From contig JAZKJV010010536.1 of assembly GCA_037367405.1 (NCBI GenBank), forward strand, positions 372,001-436,000: a stretch of DNA of 64,000 nt. The letters are read 5' to 3'. The translations under genes and the position numbers were made by a program. The notes beneath the pieces are model-generated. The model did no database searches, was not told the origin of the DNA, and worked only from the letters and a program-made list of their open reading frames with translations. Source of the stretch: Ottelia alismoides. Taxonomy: Eukaryota; Streptophyta; Magnoliopsida; Alismatales; Hydrocharitaceae. The first letter of the stretch is position 1; every line of letters begins with the position of its first letter. Of this stretch, positions 1-11,616 are shown piece by piece.

Positions 1-1270
1 TGGCTCTATCCTAGTGTGCGGGTCACTCTCTCGCTCAAGCAAACCAAACAATGAGGGGGTTGCTCTCCCCAAGACAAATTTTTTAGGGTGAGCGTGTTTT
101 AAGGTCAATAGTCTTAGCAGTCCCAATTTTATGGTTACACTTTTTTTTTAGGTATTTTTCAAATCAAACAAAACGCCTAACGAATTTTTCGGTTTCTCCT
201 GGTTATTAAGTCCAAAAACGGGAGGAGAAGACGAAAAAGCCGATGCACGTGAAATCAATGATGCATGCTGAGTAAGAAATGCGTACCTGCCACCAGCACT
301 CTACATGCAAAGTGATCCGCGCATAAAATAAAGACAGAAAAGTAAACTAAGCTATATGATGCAACGGTAAAAAGCCGAGTCCTAAGACAAGCAACTTCTA
401 TTGATCGTGAAGAACAATAGTTAGTTAACCGAATCGAGTCCGGAGTCCGATCTTGGGAGTCACTCGGTGCCCGCCACAACGGGTCCTGCCAGCGCTGTAT
501 GTGACTCCTAACGGCACGTGGTCTCAAATCCAATTAAACTAACTTTTTTAGTGAATTTTAGTAAGGTCCAATTACGTTCTATAGGAACAGATATTCTATT
601 AAGTGTTGGGCCTTAGAAATCTTACGTCACAATCAACAAAAATCCTATGTCTAGGGGCTCGAGCAAAAACCGCGAAAAATCCGGAAAATGACAGTAAGAA
701 AAGAAAAAGAAAACCGCGTAAAAAGCCGTGAAAAACCGAGGAGTCCTAATGGGTCCCCCGAGCACGCCGGTGCTCGGCGAAACAGACCCGCTACGGTCTC
801 AAGTGTCTAAAAGAGTCCAAACAGTCTCAGAGTCCTGTATTATTACAATTAATAATAAATGAATAAAATTCTAGCCTACTGCCTCACTCCACTCAACTCT
901 CTCCTCTCGCTCTCTTCTGCGGCTTCGTAGAGAAAGAAAAGCCGCCTCCGAATGCCGCGGCTGCACCGGCTCCTCGAGAGTCGCCTCCGCGGTCCTCGGG
1001 CCCTCGCAAGAAAACAGGAAGAGTGGTCAGACCAATAAAATAATCAAATAATAAATGAAAATAAAAGCAAGGGTATATGTGCAAAAATGAGAAATAAAAT
1101 AGTCACACAAAATCAAACAAAAATAAAAAGAAAAGAAAATCAAAATAAAACAAAATAAAATAAAAAGAAAATCGACACAAAAACCGCGAAAAGCCGCGAG
1201 CTCCGAAGAGCCGCGAAAAAACCGCGAAAACAAAAACGAAAATCAAAACTAAAACACTACTAAGCCGTGC
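1..1270 (-). mobile_element. E1: 5' leader of an Athila-like gypsy element (runs off the left edge)
   Basis: Minus-strand untranslated leader lying just downstream of the tRNA-Asp primer site at 1271-1288. It carries no convincing long ORF. Two blocks recur in the leader of element A on the plus strand: a TTGCGAGGGCC motif preceded by a pyrimidine-rich run (about 990-1010, read on minus) and the block ACCCGTTGTGGCGGGCACC (about 470-490), whose counterpart is near 10555-10580. The gag and pol of this copy must lie left of the window. The Athila/Tat assignment rests on the primer site and on homology to the better-preserved E2. Confidence 0.7.
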
Positions 1271-1288
1271 TCCCCGGCAACGGCGCCA
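1271..1288 (-). promoter_or_regulatory. tRNA-Asp-type primer binding site of E1
   Basis: Read on the minus strand this is TGGCGCCGTTGCCGGGGA, three bases after the LTR terminus (CA at 1292-1293 read on minus). That 18-mer is the primer site usual in Athila/Tat gypsy elements, complementary to the 3' end of tRNA-Asp. It is the only intact copy in the window and fixes the orientation of E1. Confidence 0.9.
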
Positions 1289-1291
1289 TTC

Positions 1292-4200
1292 TGATGACAC
1301 GAAAACTTCCCTAAGACCCGGGTGAAGGTAATGAAACAAGGGTCGTTGCGACCCGGATCTCAGAAGATGTGTCAATCAAGAAAAAGAATCGAACCGCGAA
1401 ACGAATCGAAAATTCAAACAACAAATCAAGCGGTCCTAGCTATGTGATTAACCTGGTATAGCTCCCAGGGTCGAACACAAGGAGCACGGATTGGCCTAGG
1501 GCCTACGAAGTAGTGAAAATGAAATAAAAATAAAAGAAAATGTTTTTTAGAGGTTTTTATGAATTTTTATATTTTTTTGGATTTTCAGATTATAAAGAAA
1601 ATAAAAGAAAGTAAAATCTGGGCAACTTCAACAATTTATTAAACACACCAAAAATAATGCAAAAATTAAGGAAAAAATGTTTTTATGTTTTTTAAGTTTT
1701 TAAGTGTTTTTGGTGAATTTTTGGTATTTTTCTAATGGGTAAATTATTTTCTAAAAATCAAACAGTGCGAAAAATGAAAGGTACTGTCCAGCAAGGCTTA
1801 AGACCCAAAAATAAAATATTTAAGGATCTCAAAAAGCCCTGGAGGTAATTTTCCTATAATCTAGAGAGAATAAGGAAAATTTAGGCACCTTAATTATTGT
1901 TTTTGGATTTTTAAATTAATTATTATGATTTTTATGAGTTTTTGAGGGTTTTGCGATTTTTAGGGTTTTTAAGTGATGAAAAATAGCCAAAATTGGCTAG
2001 AAAATCAAACAACAAGCAAACAACAGTATCTAATTTTTTTATAATTTTTAGGGGTGTTTTTATATTTTTTTGGTATTTTTATATCTAGACAGTAACTAAA
2101 AAGGCTGTTTTTGAATTTTTAAAAATACTAAATGAAATCAAAAGTGTCCTCAAAAATTCTCAAAAATCTAACAACATGGCAGGAGCCATGTGTCAAATTT
2201 TCATTGAATTTGGAGGTGGTTTGATATTTATTCAAAAATCGAAAAGGGGGCACTGTGCACAGGGACGTAAGTGCAAATACCCAAAGTTCTGAGGGCCAAG
2301 GTGCAAAAATCCCAGCAAGTCACGCGCGTGGCGCGTGGCTGGGGCACTCAGGGGCCTTTTGGTAATAAAAACCAAGTTTCTGGACTTTTTGGTAACTCGT
2401 ACCAAAAGTCCAGGGGCTTGGATGCAAAAATCCCACTAAAATCCGCACATGCGCATAAACAACACTCACAGGGGCATAAATGCAATTACCAAAAAGTTAA
2501 CATTCATTCATTAACCCAACAGAACTACAGGGAAGAAGATGTAAATAACCCTAAACTACACGTGACGACGCACGTGGTCTCATACAAACAGGGGCATACA
2601 TGCAAATCTAAACAAACACGAGGTCCACAATGCAATTTACCCTACGGAAATAAAGTTCTAAAAATATTTACAGGACTAAGACGAAAAAGACAAACTAAGA
2701 GGGGGCCCTAAGTAAATTACCCCTTTATTCGTCGACGGCCAGATGCGCGCCACGTGGAAGATCGGTCGGCTCTGGATGGGGGGCGCGTCTCTTCTTCAGC
2801 TCGGGGGCTCGATCGACGGTGGAGGCGAGGACACGTGGGAGATCGGGCGGTTCTGGGCTCAGGTACCTCTCTCCTCTGCTGCGAACGGTCCAGATGAGCT
2901 CCTCGGAGTGATCGACGGTCGCTGCTCCTCGGAAGATGGACGGCTGAGATCAAAACTGGAGCGGAGGCGTCATCGGACGGTTCTGGAGGATGGTGAAAGA
3001 ACACGACGCCGGCGAACTTCGCCGGCCTCGTGCGTGAGCTGTACTCCTCCTCAGCTGCTCCTGATGATCGGAACGGGTCCGCGATGAAGCTCCGCAGCTG
3101 GTGGTGGACTTCGATGGCCCGGCCGAGCCCTGGAGGGGCTCCGGCGAGGCTGGCGGCGCGAAGCTCCTGGCTGGAATGTACGAGGGGCTCAGATGCCTCT
3201 CGTTGGACCTGCAAAGCAAACCAACAGCTTCGCGGGTCGAGGGCAAAGTGCCTCGACCCCAAGAAGCGTCGTGAGGGTGAACGGTGCGGCGGGGTGAATG
3301 AGCTCCGGCGAGCGACAGGTGGAGGAGCTCGACTCCCAACTCCGGGGCGAGTTGGGTTGAACGAGTGGGCGAAGAACGTGCGTGGGGGAACGACGAAGAT
3401 GATAGTGTGCTCCGATGATCGAGATAGTGTGCGTGATGGTCGGAATCAGAGGAACACAGCAAGGAGTCGATTTGGGGGTAACTTAAAATTAGACTAAACA
3501 AGAAGGAACAAAGGTTACCTGGGTGATGCTGGAGACTATGCTGGAGCTTAGCTAGCTCCTGGTCCTTGCCTCAAGGGTCGTCAACGCCCGAGGCTCGAGC
3601 TCCGGTTGAACGTCGGAGCACGACGGTGCGAGGCAGCCGGATCGATGGTCCGAGCACCTCCTCCTCTCTGCGACACCGGCAAATGCAAGCTGTCACCTTG
3701 CTGGTTGCGATGGAGGTCACTGGAGAGAGAATGGGGAGCCAAAGATGGAATGAGGAGGCGGCTGAGCTCGGGCTTTATAGTGCTAGGGGTCCGGGAAGAA
3801 GAGGATCAGGCGAGCTCGGGAGCGCGCGGATCCCGAGGGGGCGGCTCCGGCGAGCATGCCGGATGCACAAGGAATGATCCGGACCCGGGATTTGATGGGT
3901 TGGCGATCGGATCTGGTGGGGGTAATTGGGAGAAGTCGGGTCGAAAAGCAGATCCGCGGCTCTGGTGGTCCTGGGGGAGGTGTTGACCGGGGGTCAACAG
4001 TCCCCCGTGGACCAATCAGAGCCCGCCAAGGCTGGAATTTTTATTTTAATTTTTTGGGCCTTTAAATGGCCGAATTTTCAAAAACTTAAAACACAAAATA
4101 TTTTTGTTTTAATTTTTTCTATTTTTTGTGATTTTTAATTAATTTTTGGAAATTAAAATAAAGTATATACATAGTAGCTATACATAGGTATATATACACT

Positions 4201-4972
4201 ATATTGATTTTTGATTTTTGATTTTTAATTATTTATTTTTATACATTTTTATTCCTATTTTATATTTTATTTATTTATAGGATAAAATGAGGAATAAAAG
4301 GCTATTTTTATTTTATTTTTATTATTTATATACATGGGTTAATTAGTTAGTTATATACATGATATATACATGGTATATATACAAGATGTTTTTGTATTTT
4401 TAATTTTGTAATTTTTATTTGATTTTTGTTTTAATTCTTTTTATTTATTTTATTTACAAAACATAAAAAGGAATATTTACAAAAAGTGTTGGAAATAAAG
4501 AAATTTATTTACAAGGTGAAATAAATATGAGATAGGGGTTTATGTACATAGTGAAAGGTTGTTTTTAGGATTTTGATTTTTAACTTTTTATTTTGTTTTT
4601 AATAGGCTATAAATATGTACAAATATTTACAAAATATTTACAACATATTTTTGGTTGAGGAAAATATTTAATTTATTTATTTACAAATATATACATAAGT
4701 GAGCCCCTATCTCCCTCTACTTGGCTTTTATGCGGTCAGGCCCATGCTGAGCCCTCCCTTGGGTTAGGTTGCTCAATATTTATTCTAAATATTTCCCTCT
4801 TTTTCTTTTTCATCTTTATTCTTTTATTTTTGCACAAAAACATGCTAATTATCTAATTTTACAAACATGCATGCTTTTGCTAACTAACCCTATTTACACA
4901 TATCTACATGCATTTGCATAGGTTTTTGTAGCTAAAATATAAGAATAAAGAGTGATGAATGGGTATTCATCA
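1292..4972 (-). repeat. E1 5' LTR (3.68 kb)
   Basis: Bounded by TGATGA at the left and TCATCA at the right on the plus strand, so it keeps TG...CA ends, and flanked on the left by the primer site. It contains a GC-rich island (about 2700-4020) between AT-rich arms, the paired W-box at 3982-3998, a TATA box read on minus near 3773-3782, and the CCTATCTCCCTCTACTT tract near 4705. The same blocks in the same order occur in both E2 LTRs and in solo LTR F. The overlapping GC-rich open frames on both strands (about 2700-4065) are compositional and show no family similarity. Confidence 0.85.
3773..3998 (-). promoter_or_regulatory. E1 LTR promoter: paired W-box plus TATA box
   Basis: An inverted W-box pair, GTTGACCGGGGGTCAAC, at 3982-3998 lies about 205 bp upstream (in the minus sense) of a TATA-like CACTATAAAGCCC near 3773-3783. 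TTGACC is the core bound by plant WRKY factors. The same order and spacing recur in four other LTRs of the window, supporting a real U3 promoter rather than chance. Confidence 0.6.
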
Positions 4973-5098
4973 GTGGCCATTGCGCCTGAAGACCACAATA
5001 AGACGACATTCTCCTATCCGTTTGGGATGCACGCTTTTAGACGGATGCCCTTTTGATTATGTAATGCCCCGCTACATTCCAAAGGTGCAACAATGTTT
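4973..5098 (+). pseudogene. Gypsy reverse transcriptase fragment interrupted by E1
   Basis: Directly beyond the E1 LTR the plus strand reads VAIAPEDHNKTTFSYPFG, continuing into HAFRRMPF, a stop, then LCNAP. It aligns with the E2 RT segment VAIAPKDQDKTTFTCPFG followed by YAFRWMPFGLCNA. This is the RT region just before the catalytic box. The fragment starts abruptly at the LTR edge, so E1 inserted into an older plus-strand gypsy element; the rest of its pol would lie left of E1. Similarity fades after about 5098. Confidence 0.75.
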
Positions 5099-5989
5099 GA
5101 GTTTGGAGATGCACGTGTCTGGGTGGTGAAGAGGCTACGCGAACAAGTCTTTGAGGGTTTTTCTTGGTCTGTAAATGGCTTCACTTGGACTCATATTGGT
5201 TTATGATGCCCTTTTTCTGAACAACTACAAGTATGGAGAGAAAGCTAACATTTTCTAGATTGGCTCCTCATCAGAGACAAGAAAAAAGAGAGGGAACTTT
5301 AGTTGGTGACCTTAATTAATTTTAGATGCATTCTCAACACTATTCCTATCGATTCACCTCAGGCTCAAATCCCATGATCAAGTTCCTTCATTCCTTGAAG
5401 ATATTAAGAATTGTCAATGTCGCAGATCACTCACCATATATAGGTATGATGGGATGATTGGGGATGGAGGCTGTATTTGATCGAGTGATAGTGCATAGGA
5501 TCTCTAAATCTCTCTCTCTCTCTTATATTTAAAAACGATTGAAGTTAATGACAAAATGATTTGATTATAGGGGTATAGGTCTATTTATAGATGGAGTTAA
5601 AAGGAAATAAGCTCAAATAAGAGAGTAGAAAAGGGAAACATGTTCGATGAATTTGTATGTTGACAATGTTAAAGTTTGCGATAGTTAATCATAGATCGAA
5701 AGTGAAATAGTTGCTCGACGGTTGCCATTTCTCCTATTTCTTTATTTCAACTTTTTTAATCTTTCTTTAATTGACCAACTTTTTTTCAAGTCAACTACCA
5801 CTTGGTGTATAGCCACTGGCTTTCTTTCATGCCACCTAAGCCCTCATTAATCTCAGGTCAACGATTAAACCCTTTATCACACTCTCCAATGGCCATCTTC
5901 CATGTCATCCCTCATGTTAACCTATCGACCAACTGGATCTTCATCCCCACCCCTCTCTCACCCATGATTACCATCCTCTCCCTTTAACT
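5099..5989 (+). other. Unassigned sequence between RT remnant and LTR A
   Basis: No coding similarity or terminal repeat recognised. It includes a short CT dinucleotide run near 5509-5522. Short open frames here (for example 5802-5987) are unremarkable. Homology to LTR family A/D begins near 5990. Confidence 0.4.
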
Positions 5990-8900
5990 TTATGCCAAAG
6001 GTATTTTATGACCCTAAACCTCGAGACCTAGGCATCATGACCGGGTCGACAAAGAATAAAGTAGGGGGAGATAAGGGCTAAACATCAATAAAACCATCAT
6101 TTTTATCCTTCAATAACGCATTTTGGGGACCTATTTTATTATTTATTATTTATTCATCATATAAAGGAACTTTGTACATGAAATTTGTAAATAAAAATAC
6201 AAAGAAAAATACAAAATTTATCTCATCCAAAAATAATATACAATATTCATTCTACACTTTGAATAAAAAGCCAAAATCCAAAATTCCCAGACCCATATCT
6301 TCTCCATAAAATCTCAAAATGCACCAAAATGACCTTTAATTGTATATAACTTTTTATTAGCTACTTAATGAAGATGGTTTCATTGAATTTGGAGTTAAGA
6401 TGCAAAAGTTAGGTTTTGGACCCTTATTGTATAATTTACCTGAATAAAATATTCATTTTATTTATTCATCATAATTTTATAATTTTATTTTTTGTAAATA
6501 TTATTTATAATCTATGAAAACCTTTAGAATGAACCACAAAGAAAACACTAAAATAAAATACTGCACAAAATGCATAAATGAATATACAATACTTATACCC
6601 ATATAACAAGTATACATATTTATTTAAGAATACAAAATATATAAAAAAATAAAAGAAAAATATATTTATTTATATTTAAATAAGTTATAAATATATAAAT
6701 TAAGTATATAAAATAATTAAAAAATTAAATACAAAATAAAAATGAAAGAGCTACATATAGGTAAATATACCTATTACTCTATTTGTAAATAATAACTCCC
6801 AATAAATTATCCCAGAAAAATAAATAAAAATGGTGATTAAATACTACATACAAAATAAACATTTTTATCTTATAACCTAAAATTAATAAATTCATGTACC
6901 ATTTTATTTTTAATTACTTCCTACTTTCACCATGTTTTGTCTTGTACCGACCTGAGGCAGACCAATCATAGCCTTCCAGCCGTTGACCCCAGATCAACAG
7001 ACCCCTCTCTCTTCCTCAAGTCACTAGTTTATCAGGACTTGGGGATTTTGCCATTTTCCCGCTTGTGCTCATGATGCTCTAGCTAGGCGTGATGCACGTT
7101 TCATGGAGATTGAACACCCCTGAATCACGCCCTAGTCAAAGATCACATCAAAGAACCTCGATTCAACCACAATCTTTTGATCAATAAGGGCCATCACCCC
7201 TATCTATAAATAATCTCCTTCACCTCCCTTCTCTATTTGATCCTTCTTCAACCCCTAAAACCCCTCGTTTCGAGTGTGTGCATGCTCCCGGTGATAGAGT
7301 GAGTACCCCCCGATGTCTAGGCGATGCTAGGAGGCGGTCTAAGGCGGAGCTCCGGTGACACCTCTACTCCCTTGTTCCCAGGTAAGAGCTGCGCATTTCC
7401 TTTCATTTCTAGGTAGCTTTAGCGTTAGGTTTTATGTTCCCACCTTTTATTTATCCCTTAGATCCTTAGTTTAGCCTAAGTATAGAAATCAAAGATTGTC
7501 GGAGCTCCCTGCTACGACCATGTTTCATCGTATCCCTGCCTGGTTTGTCTCATCATTTCATACCCAAATCATCCCCCCTCGCATGCTCCATCTTTTCCTC
7601 CACTCAAACCAACCCGATCCTCTCTAGATCGGTGAAATGGGGCTTCATCTCCTTCGTACGCCGGAGCTCCTCCATTCACCTCACCCCTTGTGTGATGCAG
7701 CTTCAATTAGGGTCAAGTCGATTCACCTCGAGCCCAAGATTCTTCTTCTATAGGTTCAACATGTCAAGGAACCCAATATAGGTAAATCTTCAAGCAGAAC
7801 GAGGGTCCTAGGCACCCTGAACTTTGATGAGCTCTTGGCCTCTCCTCGGCGGAGCCAAGGCCTTATTGATGGTCCTAGTTGTCATGGAATTCTCCCTGGA
7901 AGATGATGGACCCATCAACACCGTGAACGGAAGCTGGAGACGTAAGATCTGTACGATTGAAGTAGCCCTGAGAGTTGTTCTTCCCTGTTCATCCTGGTAT
8001 CTCTATAGTTGTTTGATGCGGACGTAGCTCCAGTTTATGTCAGGGTCGTCCGATCATCTCCCCACTCCACCTTCAGATCCGGGACGAGATGCAATCTCAG
8101 GCGTCGATGGCGAAGTGGTATCAGTCCATCTGGACTGTTGATCACGTAAGTGATGCACATCCGACCTTCCATTAACGTGCAAATAAGGGGTACACTTCAA
8201 GTAACCCCCTATATCTTTTTTTTAACTTTCAGTCATGTAAATATTATTCGTAGCATAAATAATGGTGGTATTTTTGCATTGAACCCCTTGCATTGTTGTA
8301 TATTGGCCTCGATATCCATGCCAACTCACCTCACATAGACTCGATGTGAGGTGAGTATTTTGCAAACATACCCTTGCAAATTTTTATATTCATATTTAAT
8401 CTATAAATTTATATAATTAGTGTTAATTTTTGTGGACAAATTGTACAGAGGGCCTTCATTGTTTTGAATATTGCAAATATGTCCCTACCAGGTGTTTTTA
8501 AAGTAAATATGTGTGGATAAATTGTATAATAGCCCCTGGATTTTTACTTTAGGGTATTGGAATGTACGGAATCTCCTTGATATTTGCAAATAGGTCCCTG
8601 TCAATTCATACATTTTTGTGCTTTTTTTCATTTATTGAAAATATCACTTGTGCTTCAAAAATTATGAAAAGTTTGGAAAATGTACTTGGATGCATGTCTT
8701 TTACATCATAGTTTTATTTTTTCATTTTATGCACATTTCTTATTTATTAAAAATTAAATGGATCCCATTTTGTTCCTGTTTAGCGTTAAAAATACAAAAA
8801 AATACAAAAGCTTTTTGAAAAATCCTCAAAGAATTATATGTTATTTATTATAGTAGTGTACAACTCCAGACCAAAAATCCTTAAAAATAAAAAAAGAAAA

Positions 8901-9826
8901 TGATAAAAAAATTAAAAAGCTCCAAAATACTACAAAAAACATAAGAATTCTTCAAAAAATTCAAAAATATTTATTATTGTTCCAGAAATTTCTTTATACT
9001 ATGTATTATCTATGAAAATTAGTTTTAAATAATTTTGGACTTATTTTTTATTTTTAATACATTAAAACACTTGGACTATTTAATTAATCCATGTTTTGAT
9101 ATATTTTGAACTTTTAAAATACGTAAAAATTGGCAAACATATCAGAAAAATCTAAAACAATAATAAAAAAATATGAAAAACACAAAAAGTCATTCTGCAA
9201 ATTTTGGTTCTTTTTAGTTATATTTGTAATCATAATATTGTATATTGGATTTTATATGTGTATATATATTCTATATCATTTTTAGATATTATAAATGCCA
9301 TGTAAATGTTTTTTAAAGCCTTGAAATTATAAAAATGATTGTACATCATGATATTTCTCTGAGTTTTGAACATTTATTATATATTATATACTTTATTTCA
9401 TAGATACATTATCATATGTATGCATATACCCCTATATATTATATAGATATTATAAAATATTAAAAATAAAAATAAATTAAAAATTAAAAAGAATTAAAAA
9501 AAGAAAAAATCAAATAAAAATTTAAAAATCAAAATCCCACATAAAGAAAGGGATTGATGTACATAATTAAATTTAATTAGCAATAATGATTAGGCTACCA
9601 TTATTTGCTCTTTGTGGTTCGACCTCTACATACTTGCATGCTATATGTCTTTGTTGTAGAGTATAATAAATTGTGATCCACATTTTTGTTATTCATCGAT
9701 TTATTATATGTTGTGAGTAGTTGTTAATTGGACATATGATCTTGTGAGTGGTTGCCTCAACGACAATCTATCTTCGCTTCTTCTGTGAGGATAATTTTAG
9801 ACCCTCGCAAAACCATGTGCACATCA
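5990..9826 (+). repeat. Element A 5' LTR, plus strand, 5' end truncated
   Basis: From about 5990 this matches, in inverted orientation, the solo LTR D whose 5' part lies at 55972-57620. Shared blocks include CAAAGGTATTTTATGACCC, the purine tract AAGTAGGGGGAGATAAGGG (near 6060), and the GGTTTCATTGAATTTGGAG region (near 6370). The 3' end shares GTGAGGATAATTTTAGACCC with D near 44930-44960 and ends in CA at 9825-9826, followed by a decayed tRNA-Asp primer site. The terminal TGATGAAT block present in D is missing here. An inverted W-box pair and TATA box lie at 6982-7213. Confidence 0.75.
6982..7213 (+). promoter_or_regulatory. LTR A promoter: paired W-box plus TATA box
   Basis: GTTGACCCCAGATCAAC (6982-6998) is followed 206 bp later by CTATAAATAA (7204-7213) in the sense of the element. 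The spacing matches the other LTRs, although LTR A otherwise belongs to a distinct LTR family. Confidence 0.55.
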
Positions 9827-9828
9827 TA

Positions 9829-9846
9829 TGCCATCGTTTCTATGAA
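9829..9846 (+). promoter_or_regulatory. Decayed tRNA-Asp primer site of element A
   Basis: TGCCATCGTTTCTATGAA follows the LTR end CA by two bases. I count 10 of 18 positions shared with the intact E1 primer site, including the central CGTT. The position is correct but similarity alone would be weak. Confidence 0.45.
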
Positions 9847-11616
9847 GGAACGTGTGTATCCTAATTTTCTACATAGATCTATTTTCTATTTAATTCATTT
9901 CTTGAACATATTTCTTTACATTTTTTGCCTTATATATATTTCTACTTTTATTTCTTTACACATTTTAATTTATTATCTTTGCTAATACTCTATCTCTTTT
10001 GTGTTTGTTGCAAGGGCCTGCTAAATGAGGATGGCCTCTTTGGAAGACAATGTGGCCGAGCTTGGTGGAAACTAGCTTTCTTGCCCTGGCCAGTTAGAGA
10101 GGCAGGAAGCAAAGCAAGGGGTCCACTTGGCATAGATCATTAGCTTAGAATGTTATTTTATTTTTTGTGAGAGAGTGATTCATTTATTCATTATTAATTG
10201 TAATAATTATGGACTTGGACACTATTCTACTTACGAGGTCCACTACTCAGGAATTTGTTCACTTAGGGGCCTCATCGTGGTTTTCCGAATTTTCCTCACC
10301 TTCTACCTTTATTTCTCCCTATTTTCCCCTTTATTTTCATTGTTTCTCAATGTTTTGAGTTTTCCGCTTTTTTTATTTGTTTTATTTGCATTGAGCCCCT
10401 AGATTTTAGGATTGCTTGTCTCGGTATTTAGGTCCAAACCCTAATAAGAACTATGCTCCTATAGTCTATTACGTTTGGATCTAGTCAAATTAATCATTAT
10501 TAGCTATTTGGATTTGAACCCACGCACCGAGAAAGGCACCATACAACGCTAGCTAGACCCGTTGTGGTGGGCACCAAGGTGCCGCCATGACCGGACTCTC
10601 AAGCTCATTTCTGAATAGTTGCCATATGATTCTTCACGATTAATAACAACTACTGTTTAGGTTGATTTTATCGATTGCACACTGCCATGTAGATAGGTTT
10701 AATAATTCTATTTTGCATACCCCATGGAGAGAGTTGGGAAGCACTGTAAGTCCTCTAACTCTGCATACATCATTAGATTCAATGGTGATATTTCCATCAT
10801 TGAATTGGCTTGCACAACTTTTCACTATCTCACTCTGATTTTGAGCACCTAAGACTTAAATGAAAATTTATAAAATCGTTAGGCACTTGTAGGCAAAGTA
10901 TCCATAAAAAGTGAAAACCAAAAATCTTAAACAAGGGACTGCTAAATAAACTTTGACATTAATTAAATGCTTTGGGTTCATAAATCCCTCATTATTTTCA
11001 GGTACCTTAGGAGTGGACTATTCCCCCCCCCATGAGCGAGGCATGACCCACAAAGGATTATAGCCAAAAACCCAGTCTGTAACTGCCTTGTGTATCGCCT
11101 CGATTTCATAGTATTGACGCTTCTATCTTGTGGGACTGAGTAGGGCCTTGTCATCGATGGCGTTCCTACCTTGTATGGAACATTGACTTGGTCCGAAGTA
11201 CTAAGATAAGGCAATGCTCTCATGGGTGTGTTTGTCTCATTGGTTTGCGTCCGAGTAGGTCCTTCCATGGCACAAGTGATTCTATTGTAAGCGAGATCCG
11301 AAGTAGTGGTTTCACTTATCTCCTTCCTCCTTATTCTTTGGCTGAGTAGGGATCCAAGGATGGTTACAAGGACCTCAAAAAGTGCAAACTACAGGTTACA
11401 AAGGAGGAGGACAAGTACGTGATACTTTTCCAGCAGTACTCTCGCTCCTATAGGGTTAGCATCTAAGGATTTGTTAAAAGTTATGCATAAAATAACAACT
11501 CTAAAAATGAAAATAAAAAAATAGCCAATCCTTTACGTCATCACATGTGTAGAGTTGGTTAACCTAATTTTGTATTGTGTTTGTATGGATCTAGATTAAG
11601 GTTTAAAGATCAAGTC
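9847..11616 (+). mobile_element. Element A 5' leader, cut by E2
   Basis: Non-coding leader between the primer site and gag. It carries the conserved pyrimidine run followed by TTGCAAGGGCC near 10005-10020 (compare E1 and E3) and CCCGTTGTGGTGGGCACC near 10558-10576, matching E1 inverted. It stops at 11616, where E2 inserts; the flanking pentamers AAGTC (11612-11616) and ATGTC (27180-27184) form a one-mismatch target duplication. The leader resumes at 27185 and leads into gag. Confidence 0.7.

Noticed and set aside
2271..2711. 146-codon plus-strand frame
   Set aside because: Runs against the sense of the E1 LTR through the repeated GGGGCATAAATGCAA blocks; not open in other LTR copies.
2717..3501. 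Overlapping 150-180-codon open frames on both strands in the E1 LTR
   Set aside because: They lie in the GC-rich LTR island; both strands are open because stops are rare there. No domain, and the frames are not kept in the E2 or F LTRs.
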